Position numbers and translations under genes: made by a program
NCBI RefSeq assembly: GCF_024170005.1
Contig: NZ_JALJXJ010000011.1
Location: forward strand, 62,001 to 126,000
Direction of reading: 5' to 3'
Source of the DNA: Azospirillum lipoferum
Lineage (GTDB): Bacteria; Pseudomonadota; Alphaproteobacteria; Azospirillales; Azospirillaceae
Length of the DNA: 64,000 bases
The notes under the pieces: model-generated
Seen by the model: only the letters and a program-made list of their open reading frames with translations
What the model was told of the DNA's origin: nothing
The model's database searches: none
In this document: piece after piece, positions 42,902 through 52,440 of the stretch
Position numbering within the stretch: the first letter of the stretch is position 1
Layout: each line of letters starts with the position of its first letter

Positions 42902-44323
42902 ATGTCTGTGCAGATCGACGCAGTGTGGCAGGACAGCGCGATATCCTTGGCGGCCCGTCTCGCCGGCGGAGAGCTTTCGGCCCGCGCGGTGACGCAGGCG
43001 CATTTGAATCGGATCGCAGCTGCCGACCCTGCCTTCTCCGCCTTCATCACTGTTTCGGCGGACAAGGCGATGGAACGGGCAGAGTCGCTCGACGCCGCGC
43101 TGGCGGCGACGGGGCGGCCGGTCGGACCGCTGCACGGGGTGCCGGTGGCCATCAAGGATCTGACGGACACGGCCGGCATCCGGACGACCTATGGGTCGGA
43201 GCTTTATGCCGATCATGTGCCGGCCGCGGATGATGTCGCGGTGGCGCGGATCGAGGCGGCCGGCGGCATCGTCATCGGCAAGACCAACACGCCGGAATTC
43301 GGCTTCGGCGCCATCTGCGGCAACCGTCTGGCAGGGCCGACACGCAACCCGTTCGACCGGCAGCTGACCTCCGGCGGATCGAGCGGCGGCGCGGCGGTCG
43401 CCGTCGCCACCGGCATGACGCCGCTGGCGCACGGCACCGATTTCGGCGGATCGGTGAGGGTGCCGGCCAGCTTCTGCGGCGTCGCCTCCATCCGGCCGAC
43501 GCCCGGTCTGATCCCGGCTCCGAAACGGCCGCTGGGTTGGGATACGCTGGCGACCCACGGCGTGATTGCGCGCGACACCGGGGACTGTGCCCTGCTGCTC
43601 GGTGTCATGGCCGGCATGGATCCCGGCGATCCGACGTCGCTGATGCCGCCGTTCCGCGATGACCGCGACGGCGAGCGGGGCTCACGGCTGGGCGCGACGG
43701 TCGATTTCGGCGCCGCTGCCGTCTCGCAGGCGGTGCGGGAGCGTTTCAGCGCGGCGGTCGCCCGGCTGGAAGCCGTGGTGGGGCCGGTCGTCCGTCGTCA
43801 TCCCGAGTGCGGCGATGCCATGGCGACCTTCCGTACGCTGCGCACCGCGCAGATCCGTCATGCCTACGGCCCGCTGCTGGAAAGCCATGGCGACCGGCTG
43901 ACCGATACCGTGCGCTGGAACATCGAAGCGGGGAGCGGCATCACCGCCCAAGCCTATCTGGAGGCACAGGCGGCGCGCACGGCGCTGTACCGCCGCTTCG
44001 TCGCATTGTTCCGGGAGATCGATGTGCTCGTGGCCCCGGCCTGCGGTGTGTTGCCATGGCCGAACGAGGCTGGCGAAGTGACCTCCATCGACGGCAGGCC
44101 GGTGGACACGATCCTGGATTATCTCGGCGTGACCGCCATCGTGACGCTGGTCGGATTTCCGGTGCTGACCCTTCCGGCCGGCGATGCGGACGGGCTTCCC
44201 TTCGGCATTCAGTTGATCGCACGTCCGGGGGAGGAGGGTCGGCTGATCGCCCTGGGCCGGCGATTGGAGCGCGACGCCGGCTTTGTCCACCACTGGCCGC
44301 CGGCTTGGGCGACGCCGAACTGA
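42902..44323 (+). CDS. Amidase (amidase-signature family)
   Basis: 473 residues. Triad Lys in GVPVAIKDLTDTAGIRTTYGSELY, and serines in LTSGGSSGGAAVAVATGMTPLAHGTDFGGSVRVPA. Complete in length. Divergent from the PotABCD-like importer across a 200-bp AT-rich region, so its substrate may be what that importer brings in. It is not a close copy of the amidase at 35764-37155; the two differ at most positions outside the motif. Confidence 0.9.
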   Translation: MSVQIDAVWQDSAISLAARLAGGELSARAVTQAHLNRIAAADPAFSAFITVSADKAMERAESLDAALAATGRPVGPLHGVPVAIKDLTDTAGIRTTYGSELYADHVPAADDVAVARIEAAGGIVIGKTNTPEFGFGAICGNRLAGPTRNPFDRQLTSGGSSGGAAVAVATGMTPLAHGTDFGGSVRVPASFCGVASIRPTPGLIPAPKRPLGWDTLATHGVIARDTGDCALLLGVMAGMDPGDPTSLMPPFRDDRDGERGSRLGATVDFGAAAVSQAVRERFSAAVARLEAVVGPVVRRHPECGDAMATFRTLRTAQIRHAYGPLLESHGDRLTDTVRWNIEAGSGITAQAYLEAQAARTALYRRFVALFREIDVLVAPACGVLPWPNEAGEVTSIDGRPVDTILDYLGVTAIVTLVGFPVLTLPAGDADGLPFGIQLIARPGEEGRLIALGRRLERDAGFVHHWPPAWATPN

Positions 44324-44439
44324 CAAGCCGATGGTTCCATTGGTTCCAGCGGCCTGTCGGCAGCATGGACGCCACAGGCTTTCACAGTCATGGGGAAATT
44401 CCTCGTTTCTCTCGGCATTCGTCCTTCGGCCGGACGGCG

Positions 44440-44835
44440 TCAGGCGCCATACTGTTCGTCCGTCACCTTTTCCATCCAGTCGACCGCCTTGCCGTCAAGC
44501 TGCTCCTGGATGGCGATGTGCGTCATGGCCGTGGTAGGCGAGGCACCATGCCAGTGCCGTTCGCCCGGCGCGAACCAGACCACGTCACCTGGCCGGATCT
44601 CTTCAACCGGGCCGCCCTCGCGCTGCACACGGCCGCAGCCGGCGGTGACGATCAGTGTCTGTCCCAGCGGATGGGTGTGCCACGCGGTGCGGGCACCGGG
44701 TTCGAAGGTGACGCTTGCGGCCGTCGCTCGGGCTGGCGGGTGCGGCTGGAACAGCGGGTCGATGCGGACGGTTCCGGTGAACCAGTCGGCTGGTCCCCTG
44801 GCGGATGGCTGCGAGCCGGCGCGCGTGATGTCCAT
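44440..44835 (-). CDS. Cupin-domain protein
   Basis: 131 residues, single cupin barrel. Motif 1 is GARTAWHTHPLGQTLIVTAGCG and motif 2 is IRPGDVVWFAPGERHWHGA, which together give His-His-Gln/His metal ligands. The type is common beside carboxymuconolactone-decarboxylase- and SDR-type genes and is of uncertain chemistry. Last of a three-gene minus-strand group (SDR, SnoaL-like, cupin). Confidence 0.85.
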   Translation of the reverse strand: MDITRAGSQPSARGPADWFTGTVRIDPLFQPHPPARATAASVTFEPGARTAWHTHPLGQTLIVTAGCGRVQREGGPVEEIRPGDVVWFAPGERHWHGASPTTAMTHIAIQEQLDGKAVDWMEKVTDEQYGA

Positions 44836-44949
44836 GGTCTCGATCCTCCGGTCTGCCCGCCGCGGTGTGGCGGCGGTGGAGCCAGAGAAACTAGTTCACG
44901 GAACTGCCTGCGATCAGTCCCCATGATGTGTCGCCATCGTACGGTCGGC

Positions 44950-45504
44950 TCACGGGCCGACTTTTGCCAGTCCCATCTGCTGGAACAGGGGCAGGTTGTC
45001 CTCGATATGCCAGTTGTCGGTGATCTGCCCGTCTTCCACCTTCAGCAGATCGGTGGCGATGAAGCGGATCGGCTGGCCCTTGCCGGACATGTCGCCGAAC
45101 TTGCCGCTGAAATGGCCGGTGAAGACCATATGGACGGTGACGTAATCGCCGGCCACGATCATCTTCTCCACCGTGAGGCCCAGGTCCGGTACGGCGGTGC
45201 GGAAGCTGCGGGAGGCGAAGGCAGGCCCCTCCGGACCCTGCGGCCGGCCGGCGGGCAGGGTGCGGTCGGTGAAGCGGTCGGAAATCGCCTGCTTCAGATG
45301 GGCGGTGTCTCCGCTGTTCCAGAACTCGTAGAAGGCGCGGGCCGCTTTGACGGCGGCACCGCTCCGGGCCTCGGGCTGTGGTGTGGCGATGATCAACTCG
45401 CGGATGGTGACGCCATCGGCGGCCAGGGCGCTGCCGGCGGGGATGGCGCCCAGGACTGCCGCGAACAGGGCGGCGCGGGCGAATTTTTGGACAGCGACGT
45501 GCAT
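44950..45504 (-). CDS. Secreted SnoaL-like / NTF2-fold protein
   Basis: 184 residues. A signal peptide (AALFAAVLGAIPAGSALAADG) exports the protein. The mature part is a SnoaL/NTF2-like cone: AFYEFWNSGDTAHLKQAI, VEKMIVAGDYVTVHMVFTGHF and DLLKVEDGQITDNWHIEDNLPLFQQMG. The family binds small hydrophobic molecules or acts as isomerase/cyclase. Specific function unknown. Confidence 0.82.
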   Translation of the reverse strand: MHVAVQKFARAALFAAVLGAIPAGSALAADGVTIRELIIATPQPEARSGAAVKAARAFYEFWNSGDTAHLKQAISDRFTDRTLPAGRPQGPEGPAFASRSFRTAVPDLGLTVEKMIVAGDYVTVHMVFTGHFSGKFGDMSGKGQPIRFIATDLLKVEDGQITDNWHIEDNLPLFQQMGLAKVGP

Positions 45505-45546
45505 GATGTTTTCCAGGGCATGAAGTGCGGAAATGGGGCGTACGCT

Positions 45547-46263
45547 TCAGGCGATGGCGCCGCCGCCGTCCACCCGGACGGTGGAGCCGGTCGCGAAGGG
45601 CGTAGTGGCGAGGAACAGCACGGCATTGGCGATGTCCCCGGCCTGACCGACCCGGCGGGCGGGCAGGCGCTGGGCGGCGCCGGCGAACATCGCCTCGCGC
45701 TTCTCCTCGGGCAGGCCGGACCACAGCGGCGTTGCGATCAGGCCGGGTGACACGGCGTTGACCCGGACCGGGGCGAGTTCCAGCGCCAGCCCGCGGGCCA
45801 GCGCTTCCAGCGCCGCGTTGATGGCGCCTTGCAGGACCGAGGTCGCTGAGGGGCGGACGCTGAGGAACCCGGAGATGAAGGTCAGCGACCCGGCCTCCCG
45901 GATCTTTGCGGCGCGGGCGACGTGATAGGCGCCCCAGAACTTGCTGTCCATGGCGGTGCGCGCATCGGTGATGGCAAGGCTGTGCACCGGTCCGCCCGGC
46001 GTCTGCGCGGCAGAGACGACGACATGGTCCCAAGCCTGCTCTTCGGCGAAGAAGCGTTCGACCGCCTCCAGGTCGCGGGTGTCGAGCATGACGGCGCGCG
46101 CCTCGCCGCCGATCCTGGCGACCGCCGCGTCCAACTTATCGCGCGACCGCGAAGCGATGGTGACGGACGCGCCAGCTTGGGCAGCGGCGGTCGCGGTCGC
46201 CAAGCCGATACCGGAGCTGCCGCCGATCACCAGCACGCGCGTGTTCTTCAAAGTCTCGGTCAT
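45547..46263 (-). CDS. Short-chain dehydrogenase/reductase-family protein, catalytic Tyr-Lys pair missing
   Basis: 238 residues from MTETLKNTRVLVIGGSSGIGLATATAAA, with an intact Rossmann motif and VVVSAAQTPGG in the NNAG position. The region that should hold YxxxK reads SATSVLQGAINAALEALARG, lacking both Tyr and Lys. It ends normally (VNAVSPGLIATPLW, TGSTVRVDGGGAIA). It may bind NAD(P) without classic oxidoreductase activity, or use other residues. Divergent from the LysR gene by 141 bp. Confidence 0.82.
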   Translation of the reverse strand: MTETLKNTRVLVIGGSSGIGLATATAAAQAGASVTIASRSRDKLDAAVARIGGEARAVMLDTRDLEAVERFFAEEQAWDHVVVSAAQTPGGPVHSLAITDARTAMDSKFWGAYHVARAAKIREAGSLTFISGFLSVRPSATSVLQGAINAALEALARGLALELAPVRVNAVSPGLIATPLWSGLPEEKREAMFAGAAQRLPARRVGQAGDIANAVLFLATTPFATGSTVRVDGGGAIA

Positions 46264-46404
46264 GATGCATGTCCTTCGGAGGAGGGAGGGACGACTGTCC
46301 GGCGTCACCGGCCGTCCGAAGGGAAATCTAGAACCTCTCCGGATCGCGCAGTATCCTCCGCCTGATCGACACACTCTCCACCAGATGGAAAGAATGCTGC
46401 GTGC

Positions 46405-47301
46405 ATGCTGGATGACATCGACGAGCTTCGCACCTTCGTCCGCATCGTTGCCGCGGGCAGCCTGTCCGCCGCCGGGAGAGAGATGAATCTGGCGCTGAGC
46501 GTCGTCAGCAAGCGGCTGGCGACGCTGGAGCGGCGGACCGACACGCGGCTGGTCGCCCGCAGCACCCGGCGCCTTGCCCTGACGGAGGAAGGACAGCGGC
46601 TATACCGGCACGCCCAGCGCATCCTCGCCGAGATCGCGGAGGCGGAGGAAGCGCTGAGCCATGGCCGCGTCGAGCCACAGGGCGTTCTGCGGGTAGGGGC
46701 GCCGGCGGCGCTGGGTCGCATGCATGTCGGCCCGGTCTGCCGCGAGCTTGTCGAGGCTTATCCCCGGATTTCCGTCGATCTCTGCCTGACCGACCGCGTG
46801 GTCGATTTGATCGACGAGGGGATGGACGTGGTGGTGCGGATCGGTGCGCCCCGGGATTCGGCGCTGGTCATGCGCCGGCTGGCTGACAATCACCGCGTCG
46901 TGGTCGGCGCGCCGGCCTATCTCGACCGTCGTGGCTGGCCCGCCTCACCGCAGGAATTGGAGGGGCACGACTGCATCCAGTATCGCGGTACCGGCGGGCG
47001 CTGGCGCCTGATCGGTCCAGGCGGTGCGGTTGCGGAGGTCGACACCGCATCCCGCCTGCGCAGCGACAATGGCGACGTCGCCCAGGACTGGGCGCTCGCC
47101 GGCTGCGGTCTGATGTGGAAATCGCAAATCGACGTTCAGGACGATCTGGCTGCCGGCCGGCTGCGGCGGGTGCTGCCGGACTGGCATGGCGACCCTGCAC
47201 CGGTCTGCGCGCTCTTTCCCTCGCAGCGGCAGCTGCCGACGCGCGTGCGCCTGTTCCTGGACGCCATGGCGCGCCGGCTGAACCGGGGGGAGGGGGACTG
47301 A
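46405..47301 (+). CDS. LysR-family transcriptional regulator
   Basis: 298 residues. The N-terminal winged helix (MLDDIDELRTFVRIVAAGSLSAAGREMNLALSVVSKRLATLERRTDTRLVARSTRRLALTE region) is followed by a periplasmic-binding-protein-like effector domain (GVLRVGAPAALGRMHVGPV). Divergent from the SDR/SnoaL/cupin group, its probable target. It converges on the thiolase gene. Confidence 0.9.
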   Translation: MLDDIDELRTFVRIVAAGSLSAAGREMNLALSVVSKRLATLERRTDTRLVARSTRRLALTEEGQRLYRHAQRILAEIAEAEEALSHGRVEPQGVLRVGAPAALGRMHVGPVCRELVEAYPRISVDLCLTDRVVDLIDEGMDVVVRIGAPRDSALVMRRLADNHRVVVGAPAYLDRRGWPASPQELEGHDCIQYRGTGGRWRLIGPGGAVAEVDTASRLRSDNGDVAQDWALAGCGLMWKSQIDVQDDLAAGRLRRVLPDWHGDPAPVCALFPSQRQLPTRVRLFLDAMARRLNRGEGD

Positions 47302-47321
47302 GATCCGCGGTCTCGGATGCC

Positions 47322-48521
47322 TCAGCCGACCCGTTCGATGGCGATGGCGGTGGCCTCGCCGCCGCCGATGCACAGGGAGGCGACGCCCCGCGTCAGTCCG
47401 CGCGCCGCCAGTGCGTGCAGCAGCGTCACGATCAGCCGCGCCCCGGTGGCGCCGATCGGGTGGCCGAGCGCGCAGGCTCCGCCGTTGACGTTCAGCCGCT
47501 CGGGATCAATGCCCAGATCGCGCTGTGCCGCCATGGCGACGACGGCGAAGGCCTCGTTGATCTCGAACAGGTCGACATCGCCCACCGACCAGCCGATCTT
47601 GTCCAGCAGCTTCCGCATCGCCGGGATGGGCGCGGTGGTGAACCAGGCCGGATCCTGGCTGTGGGTGGCATGGCCGCGGATTTCCGCCAGGATCGGCAAG
47701 CCGGCAGCCTCCGCCACCGAACGCCGGGTCAGCACCAGGGCCGCCGCACCGTCGGCATTGGCGGAAGAACTGGCGGCTGTGATCGTCCCGTCCCGGCGGA
47801 AGGCGGGCTTCAGCGCCGGGATCTTGTCGGGCGAGACCTTCAGCGGATTCTCATCCTGCTTGACCACCCGCTCCCCACCCTTGGTGGGCATGGTGAAGGG
47901 CACGATCTCCGCCGCGAAGGCGCCGCTTTCGATCGCCGTACGGGCCCGGGTCAGCGTCCGGGCCGCATAGGCGTCCTGCTCGGCGCGGGTGAAGCCATAG
48001 GCCTCCGCCGTCGCCTCGCCGAAATCGCCCATGGCGCGGCCGCCCTCATAGGCGTCCTCCAGCCCGTCCAGCATCATATGGTCCAGCAGCCGGTCATGGC
48101 CGATGCGGTAGCCGCCGCGCGCCTTCGCCAGCAGGTAGGGGGCGTTGGTCATCGACTCCATGCCGCCGGCCACCACGATGTCCGCCGATCCGGCGCGGAT
48201 CAGGTCATGGGCCAGCATGGTCGCCTTCATGCCCGACCCGCAGACCTTGTTGATCGTCGTGGCCCCCGTCGCATCGGGAAGCCCGGCACCACGCGCGGCC
48301 TGCCGGGCCGGCGCCTGCCCCTGTCCGGCAGGCAGCACGCAACCGAACAGCACCTCGTCGACGCCGGCTGGCGGCAGGCCAGCACGTTCCACCGCCGCGG
48401 CAATGGCGCGGGCGCCGAGTGCTGGGGCCGGCAGTGCCGACAACTCCCCCTGGAAGCGCCCGAGCGGGGTGCGGACGGCGGACACGATGACGACGGGATC
48501 CTGGTTGGAAGCACTCTGCAT
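47322..48521 (-). CDS. Acetyl-CoA acetyltransferase (thiolase)
   Basis: 399 residues. Nucleophilic Cys in INKVCGSGMKATMLAH, His in NVNGGACALGHPIGATGAR, second Cys in SLCIGGGEATAIAIE. Standard biosynthetic/degradative thiolase of the AtoB/PhaA type, condensing or cleaving acetoacetyl-CoA. It stands alone with the divergent TetR gene; the inverted repeat between them overlaps its likely promoter. Confidence 0.92.
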   Translation of the reverse strand: MQSASNQDPVVIVSAVRTPLGRFQGELSALPAPALGARAIAAAVERAGLPPAGVDEVLFGCVLPAGQGQAPARQAARGAGLPDATGATTINKVCGSGMKATMLAHDLIRAGSADIVVAGGMESMTNAPYLLAKARGGYRIGHDRLLDHMMLDGLEDAYEGGRAMGDFGEATAEAYGFTRAEQDAYAARTLTRARTAIESGAFAAEIVPFTMPTKGGERVVKQDENPLKVSPDKIPALKPAFRRDGTITAASSSANADGAAALVLTRRSVAEAAGLPILAEIRGHATHSQDPAWFTTAPIPAMRKLLDKIGWSVGDVDLFEINEAFAVVAMAAQRDLGIDPERLNVNGGACALGHPIGATGARLIVTLLHALAARGLTRGVASLCIGGGEATAIAIERVG

Positions 48522-48565
48522 GATCGCGGTCTCCGGCTAGGTAGCCCCGCTGGGGCGCTGATTAA

Positions 48566-48606
48566 ATGACGGTCATCATGTTTGCATAATTGATGATGAT
48601 CGTCAT
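48566..48606. promoter_or_regulatory. Inverted repeat operator between thiolase and TetR genes
   Basis: ATGACGGTCATCAT (48566-48579) and ATGATGATCGTCAT (48593-48606) are complementary at 13 of 14 positions around a 13-base AT-rich spacer. It sits 44 bp from the thiolase start and 57 bp from the TetR start, in the expected place for a TetR-family dimer pair controlling both genes. Confidence 0.65.
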
Positions 48607-48663
48607 ATAATTTGTCAACGGGTCTCCCATCACTTTTCAGAGACGGTTCAGGAAAGGTGCATC

Positions 48664-49248
48664 ATGCGGGTGAGCAAGGAGCAGGCGGCAGAGAATCGCC
48701 GACGCGTCGTCGAGGTGGCGAGCGCACTGTTCCGCGAGCGCGGCTTCAACGGGATTGGCGTCGCCGACCTGATGAAGGAGGCCGGCCTGACCCATGGCGG
48801 CTTCTATGGCCAGTTCGCATCCAAGGAGGATCTGGCGGCGGAAGCCTGCGCCTATGCCATGGGCAGGGCGGCGGAGCATTGGGGACGGACGGCAGAGGCA
48901 AAGGGCGACGATGCGCTGGCGGCGCTGCTGGACAGCTACCTGTCGCTGCGCCACCGCGACCATAGCGCCGCCGGCTGTCCGATCGCCGCACTTGGGGTCG
49001 ATGCCGCCCGGCAGGGGGGGATGACGCGCAACGCCTTCACCCGTGGGCTGCAGCCCTTTCTGGACGTGCTGGACCGGCTGGTGCCGGGGCGTTCGGCGGA
49101 GGCGAGACGCAAGGCGGCGCTCGCCACCCTGTCCGGGATGATCGGCGCCCTGATCCTCGCGCGTGCCGTCGACGATCCTGCCCTGTCGGAAGAGATTCTG
49201 GAGGCGGCACGCACGAGCCTTGGCAAGCCGGTGGCAGGCGACGCCTGA
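48664..49248 (+). CDS. TetR-family transcriptional regulator
   Basis: 194 residues. N-terminal HTH: RVVEVASALFRERGFNGIGVADLMKEAGLTHGGFYGQFASKEDLAAEA. The C-terminal ligand domain contains CPIAALGVDAARQGGMTRNAF, a form seen in the AcrR/NemR-like group in which a Cys-Pro at this place has been linked to electrophile sensing. Likely represses itself and the thiolase through the operator upstream, and possibly the ABM-domain gene that converges on it. Confidence 0.9.
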   Translation: MRVSKEQAAENRRRVVEVASALFRERGFNGIGVADLMKEAGLTHGGFYGQFASKEDLAAEACAYAMGRAAEHWGRTAEAKGDDALAALLDSYLSLRHRDHSAAGCPIAALGVDAARQGGMTRNAFTRGLQPFLDVLDRLVPGRSAEARRKAALATLSGMIGALILARAVDDPALSEEILEAARTSLGKPVAGDA

Positions 49249-49261
49249 CCGGCCGCTCCGA

Positions 49262-49570
49262 TCAGGCGATGCGGCGCAGCAGGTCGATGCGCAGCGGTTC
49301 GCCCAGCAGCGTGTCGAACTGTGCGGCAAGCCCGGTGAAGGCCGCGGCCTTCGCATGGATGTCGAGCGCGGCCTGATCCTGCCAGATTTCGTACATCACG
49401 ATGGTGCCGGGCTTTTCGCGGTGGACATGGGCGGAGTAGGCGATGCAGCCCGGCTCCTTCAGCACCTCCGGCACGATGGTGGTGATGGCGTCGGCCAGCG
49501 CCTGCTCCTGGCCCGGCTTGGCGACGAGAGTGGCGACGAGTTGCACCTGCTCGCTGGGCGGAATGGTCAT
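49262..49570 (-). CDS. Antibiotic-biosynthesis-monooxygenase (ABM)-domain protein, YgiN-like
   Basis: 102 residues from MTIPPSEQVQLVATLVAKPGQEQALADAI; a longer open frame upstream is not supported. Single dimeric alpha/beta barrel: EPGCIAYSAHVHREKPGTIVMYEIWQDQAALDIHAKAAAF region with the usual Y..H and E-W positions. Relatives act as quinol monooxygenases or bind haem or reactive carbonyl species. Sits next to the TetR gene, 13 bp apart, convergent. Confidence 0.85.
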   Translation of the reverse strand: MTIPPSEQVQLVATLVAKPGQEQALADAITTIVPEVLKEPGCIAYSAHVHREKPGTIVMYEIWQDQAALDIHAKAAAFTGLAAQFDTLLGEPLRIDLLRRIA

Positions 49571-49915
49571 GGTGGTGTCTCCCCTGATGGACGGTTGGCT
49601 CTGAGGCTTCGGAATGCCGGAGTCCCGCCGATCCTGACCCGCGCCGCAATCGCTGGCAACCCGGCCCCTCGGGCCTGTGACGAAGGGATAGACCGGGAAG
49701 ATCAAAAACGAAAATGCATAGTTGCGATTTCAACGACAAGAAAATCGAATTGATATGGCGGCTGCCATTCTGTCCGTCCGGTGACGCCCGTTCGATCCTG
49801 TCTGCCCCGGCGCGCTTGCCTATGGATTATGCCGTCGCAGACCGGCAGGGCGGCGTGACGATCGGCTTCCCCATCCTGTTGTCGACGGATTGCCCATCCA
49901 ACGCTTCAGGAGCCC
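49571..49915. other. 345-bp intergenic region between ABM and MscS genes
   Basis: Divergent promoter space. The middle (about 49700-49765) is distinctly AT-rich. A short stem (GGCCC-N3-GGGCC type) lies near 49662-49674. A frame open from 49714 lacks a ribosome-binding site and runs into the MscS gene out of frame, so I do not call it a gene. Confidence 0.5.
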
Positions 49916-52234
49916 ATGGTTTTTGCCGAATGCAGTGCGCGAGCGTCCGCAGACCGTTGCCGATGGACGCGCAGCACCATCATCACCCTGTTCTGCCTCG
50001 TCTCCATCGGCCTTTCCTTGCTCGCCTCGGCCGGTTCCGCCGCCGCGCAATCGGCGCTGCCGACGCCGGCCCCGGCAGCAACGCCGTCGTCAGCGGAACC
50101 GAATCCGAAGGAAATCGGCCGCCTGATCGACTCGCTGGAGAGTCCAGCCAAGCGTGAGGAATTGCTCAACCAGTTGAGGGCCTTGCAGCAGGCCGAACAG
50201 GCGGCCAAGCCCGAGCGGGAGATGGAGGGGCTCGGCACGCGCCTGCTGACCGTTCTGTCGGCACGGCTGGACAATCTGGGGGAGGAGGTGCGGACGACCG
50301 GCGAGGTGGTGTTGAACGCGCCGCAGGGCATGCGCTGGCTTCAGCGCCAGGCGCTGGCCCCGGCGCGGCGGGCGACCTGGGCGTGGCTGTTCGCCGAACT
50401 CGCCCTGGTCCTCGTTGCCGGGCATAGCATCAGGCTGGTCACGACACGGCTGCTGAGCCGGCCGCGGTCGATCCTGGCAGCGCGGCCTTTCCATTCGGCG
50501 ATCGCCAAGGTCCCGCTGCTGCTGGTCCGCGCCCTGATGGATCTGGCGCCCATTGCCGCCTTCGCCTTCGCCGGCTTCGGCGTGCTGGTGCTGATCGACC
50601 CGCCGGCAACGATTCGGTTGCTCGGCGTCGCTTTCCTGAACGCCAGCCTGTTCGTGCAGGTCGTGCTGCTGGTGATGCGCGGGCTGCTGTCCCCGCGCTC
50701 CACCAATCTGCGGTTGATCCCGATGAGCGATGCGTCGGCACGTCGGTTGCTGATGTGGAGCCGGGCCATCGCCTCCACCACCGTCTACGGCTTGTTCGCC
50801 GCCGGAAGCGTGCGCACGCTGGGGCTGCCGGAGCAATCCTACGACACGCTGGTGAAACTGGTCGGGCTTGCCGACGCGATCATGCTGACCGCCCTGGTCC
50901 TGCAAAGCCGGGTTGCCGTCGCCTCCTGGCTGCGCGGGGAAATCTCGGCCGCTCCGTCGGTTCCGGAGCAGGGGCAGGCGGTGCCGCCCGTGGCCAGGAC
51001 CACACGGCCCGGCCGCCTTCTGCGCGCCGCTGGCCGGCGTCTCGCCAATGTCTGGCATGCCGTCGCCATCCTCTACATCGTCGCCCTGTTCGTCATCTGG
51101 GCGCTGGAGGTGGAGGGTGGGCTATGGTTCGTCCTGCGGGCGACCGCCGTTTCGATGGCAGTGATCGCCATCGCAAGAATCGTCGGACGCGGGATCGCCC
51201 AGGGCTCCGCGGCATTGCGGCGGCGGCTGGACCGTCAGCGCTCGACCTGGGGCGAGCAGCGTATCAAGCGCTATGTCGGGCCGGGCACCCGGCTGCTGCA
51301 TTGGTCGGTCGCCGTCCTGACCGGGCTGGTGGTGCTGGACGCCTGGGGACTGGACGTCCACGGCGCGGTGGAAACCGCCTTGGGCTGGCAGTTCATCGCC
51401 TCCAGTCTCGCCATCCTGCTGGTGGGCGCGATCGCGCTCGCCGTGTGGGAACTGACCAATGCCGTCATCGAGCGCAACCTCGCCACCACCGACCGCAATG
51501 GCCACACCATCCAGCGCAGTGCCCGTATCCGCACCCTGCTGCCGCTGCTGCGCAATGCGTTGATGGTATTGCTGACCACCCTCGTGACGCTGATCACCCT
51601 GTCGGAGTTGGGGCTGGACATCGGGCCGCTGCTGGCCGGTGCCGGCGTGGTCGGCCTTGCCGTCGGCTTCGGCGCCCAGACGCTGGTGAAGGACGTCATC
51701 ACCGGTCTGTTCATCTTGTTCGAGGACACCATCTCGGTCGGCGACGTGGTCAATGTCGGTGGCAAGGGCGGGCTGGTGGAGGGCATCACCATCCGGACCA
51801 TTCGGTTGCGCGATTTCGACGGGACAGTGCACACGGTGCCATTCAGCGCGGTGACCAGCATCTCCAACATGACCAAGGACTTCAGCTATTACGTGTTCGA
51901 CGTCACGGTGGCCTATCGCGAGGATGCCGACCGCGTGGTGTCGGTGCTGCACGAGATCGGGGCGGGGCTGCGCGCCGACCCGCGCTTCGCGCCGCTGATC
52001 CTGGAGCCGCTGGAGGTGCTGGGGATCGACGCCTTCCAGGACTCCGCCGTCCTGATCAAGGCACGTATCAAGACCCTGCCAATCCAGCAATGGAACGTCG
52101 GCCGCGAGTTCAACGGCCGCATGAAGAAGCGCTTCGGCGAGTTGGGCATCGCCATCCCGTTCCCGCAGCGCATCCTGCACATCGCACCGAATGGCCTGTC
52201 CAAGGCGAACGCCTACGGCGAAGCTGCGGAGTGA
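49916..52234 (+). CDS. Large MscS-family mechanosensitive channel (YbiO-like)
   Basis: 772 residues. Signal peptide (FCLVSIGLSLLASAGSAAAQS) then a periplasmic region with a short coiled coil (EIGRLIDSLESPAKREELLNQLRALQQAEQ). About ten membrane segments follow, then the MscS core: pore helix LLAGAGVVGLAVGFGAQTLVKDVITGLFILFEDTISVGDVV near residues 580-620 and the cytoplasmic beta domain to the end. It releases solutes on hypo-osmotic shock. That complements betaine metabolism, since betaine is a compatible solute, but there is no operon link. Confidence 0.9.
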   Translation: MVFAECSARASADRCRWTRSTIITLFCLVSIGLSLLASAGSAAAQSALPTPAPAATPSSAEPNPKEIGRLIDSLESPAKREELLNQLRALQQAEQAAKPEREMEGLGTRLLTVLSARLDNLGEEVRTTGEVVLNAPQGMRWLQRQALAPARRATWAWLFAELALVLVAGHSIRLVTTRLLSRPRSILAARPFHSAIAKVPLLLVRALMDLAPIAAFAFAGFGVLVLIDPPATIRLLGVAFLNASLFVQVVLLVMRGLLSPRSTNLRLIPMSDASARRLLMWSRAIASTTVYGLFAAGSVRTLGLPEQSYDTLVKLVGLADAIMLTALVLQSRVAVASWLRGEISAAPSVPEQGQAVPPVARTTRPGRLLRAAGRRLANVWHAVAILYIVALFVIWALEVEGGLWFVLRATAVSMAVIAIARIVGRGIAQGSAALRRRLDRQRSTWGEQRIKRYVGPGTRLLHWSVAVLTGLVVLDAWGLDVHGAVETALGWQFIASSLAILLVGAIALAVWELTNAVIERNLATTDRNGHTIQRSARIRTLLPLLRNALMVLLTTLVTLITLSELGLDIGPLLAGAGVVGLAVGFGAQTLVKDVITGLFILFEDTISVGDVVNVGGKGGLVEGITIRTIRLRDFDGTVHTVPFSAVTSISNMTKDFSYYVFDVTVAYREDADRVVSVLHEIGAGLRADPRFAPLILEPLEVLGIDAFQDSAVLIKARIKTLPIQQWNVGREFNGRMKKRFGELGIAIPFPQRILHIAPNGLSKANAYGEAAE

Positions 52235-52440
52235 TCGGATCGAACGCATTTCATGTCAGCCCGACCGCGACGCCGTGACCACTGACCTAAAGTACAAAGC
52301 GGATCTCGTCTTTCGTTGAGGGAATCCGACCGGATGACATGCTTTGCATTTTATCCAGTGATTTTCTCGAGTATTTGAATAGTTTAGTAAGCATGCTGAC
52401 ATGGGAATGGTTGAAAGTTTCTCCGGCGGAGAGAACTGGC

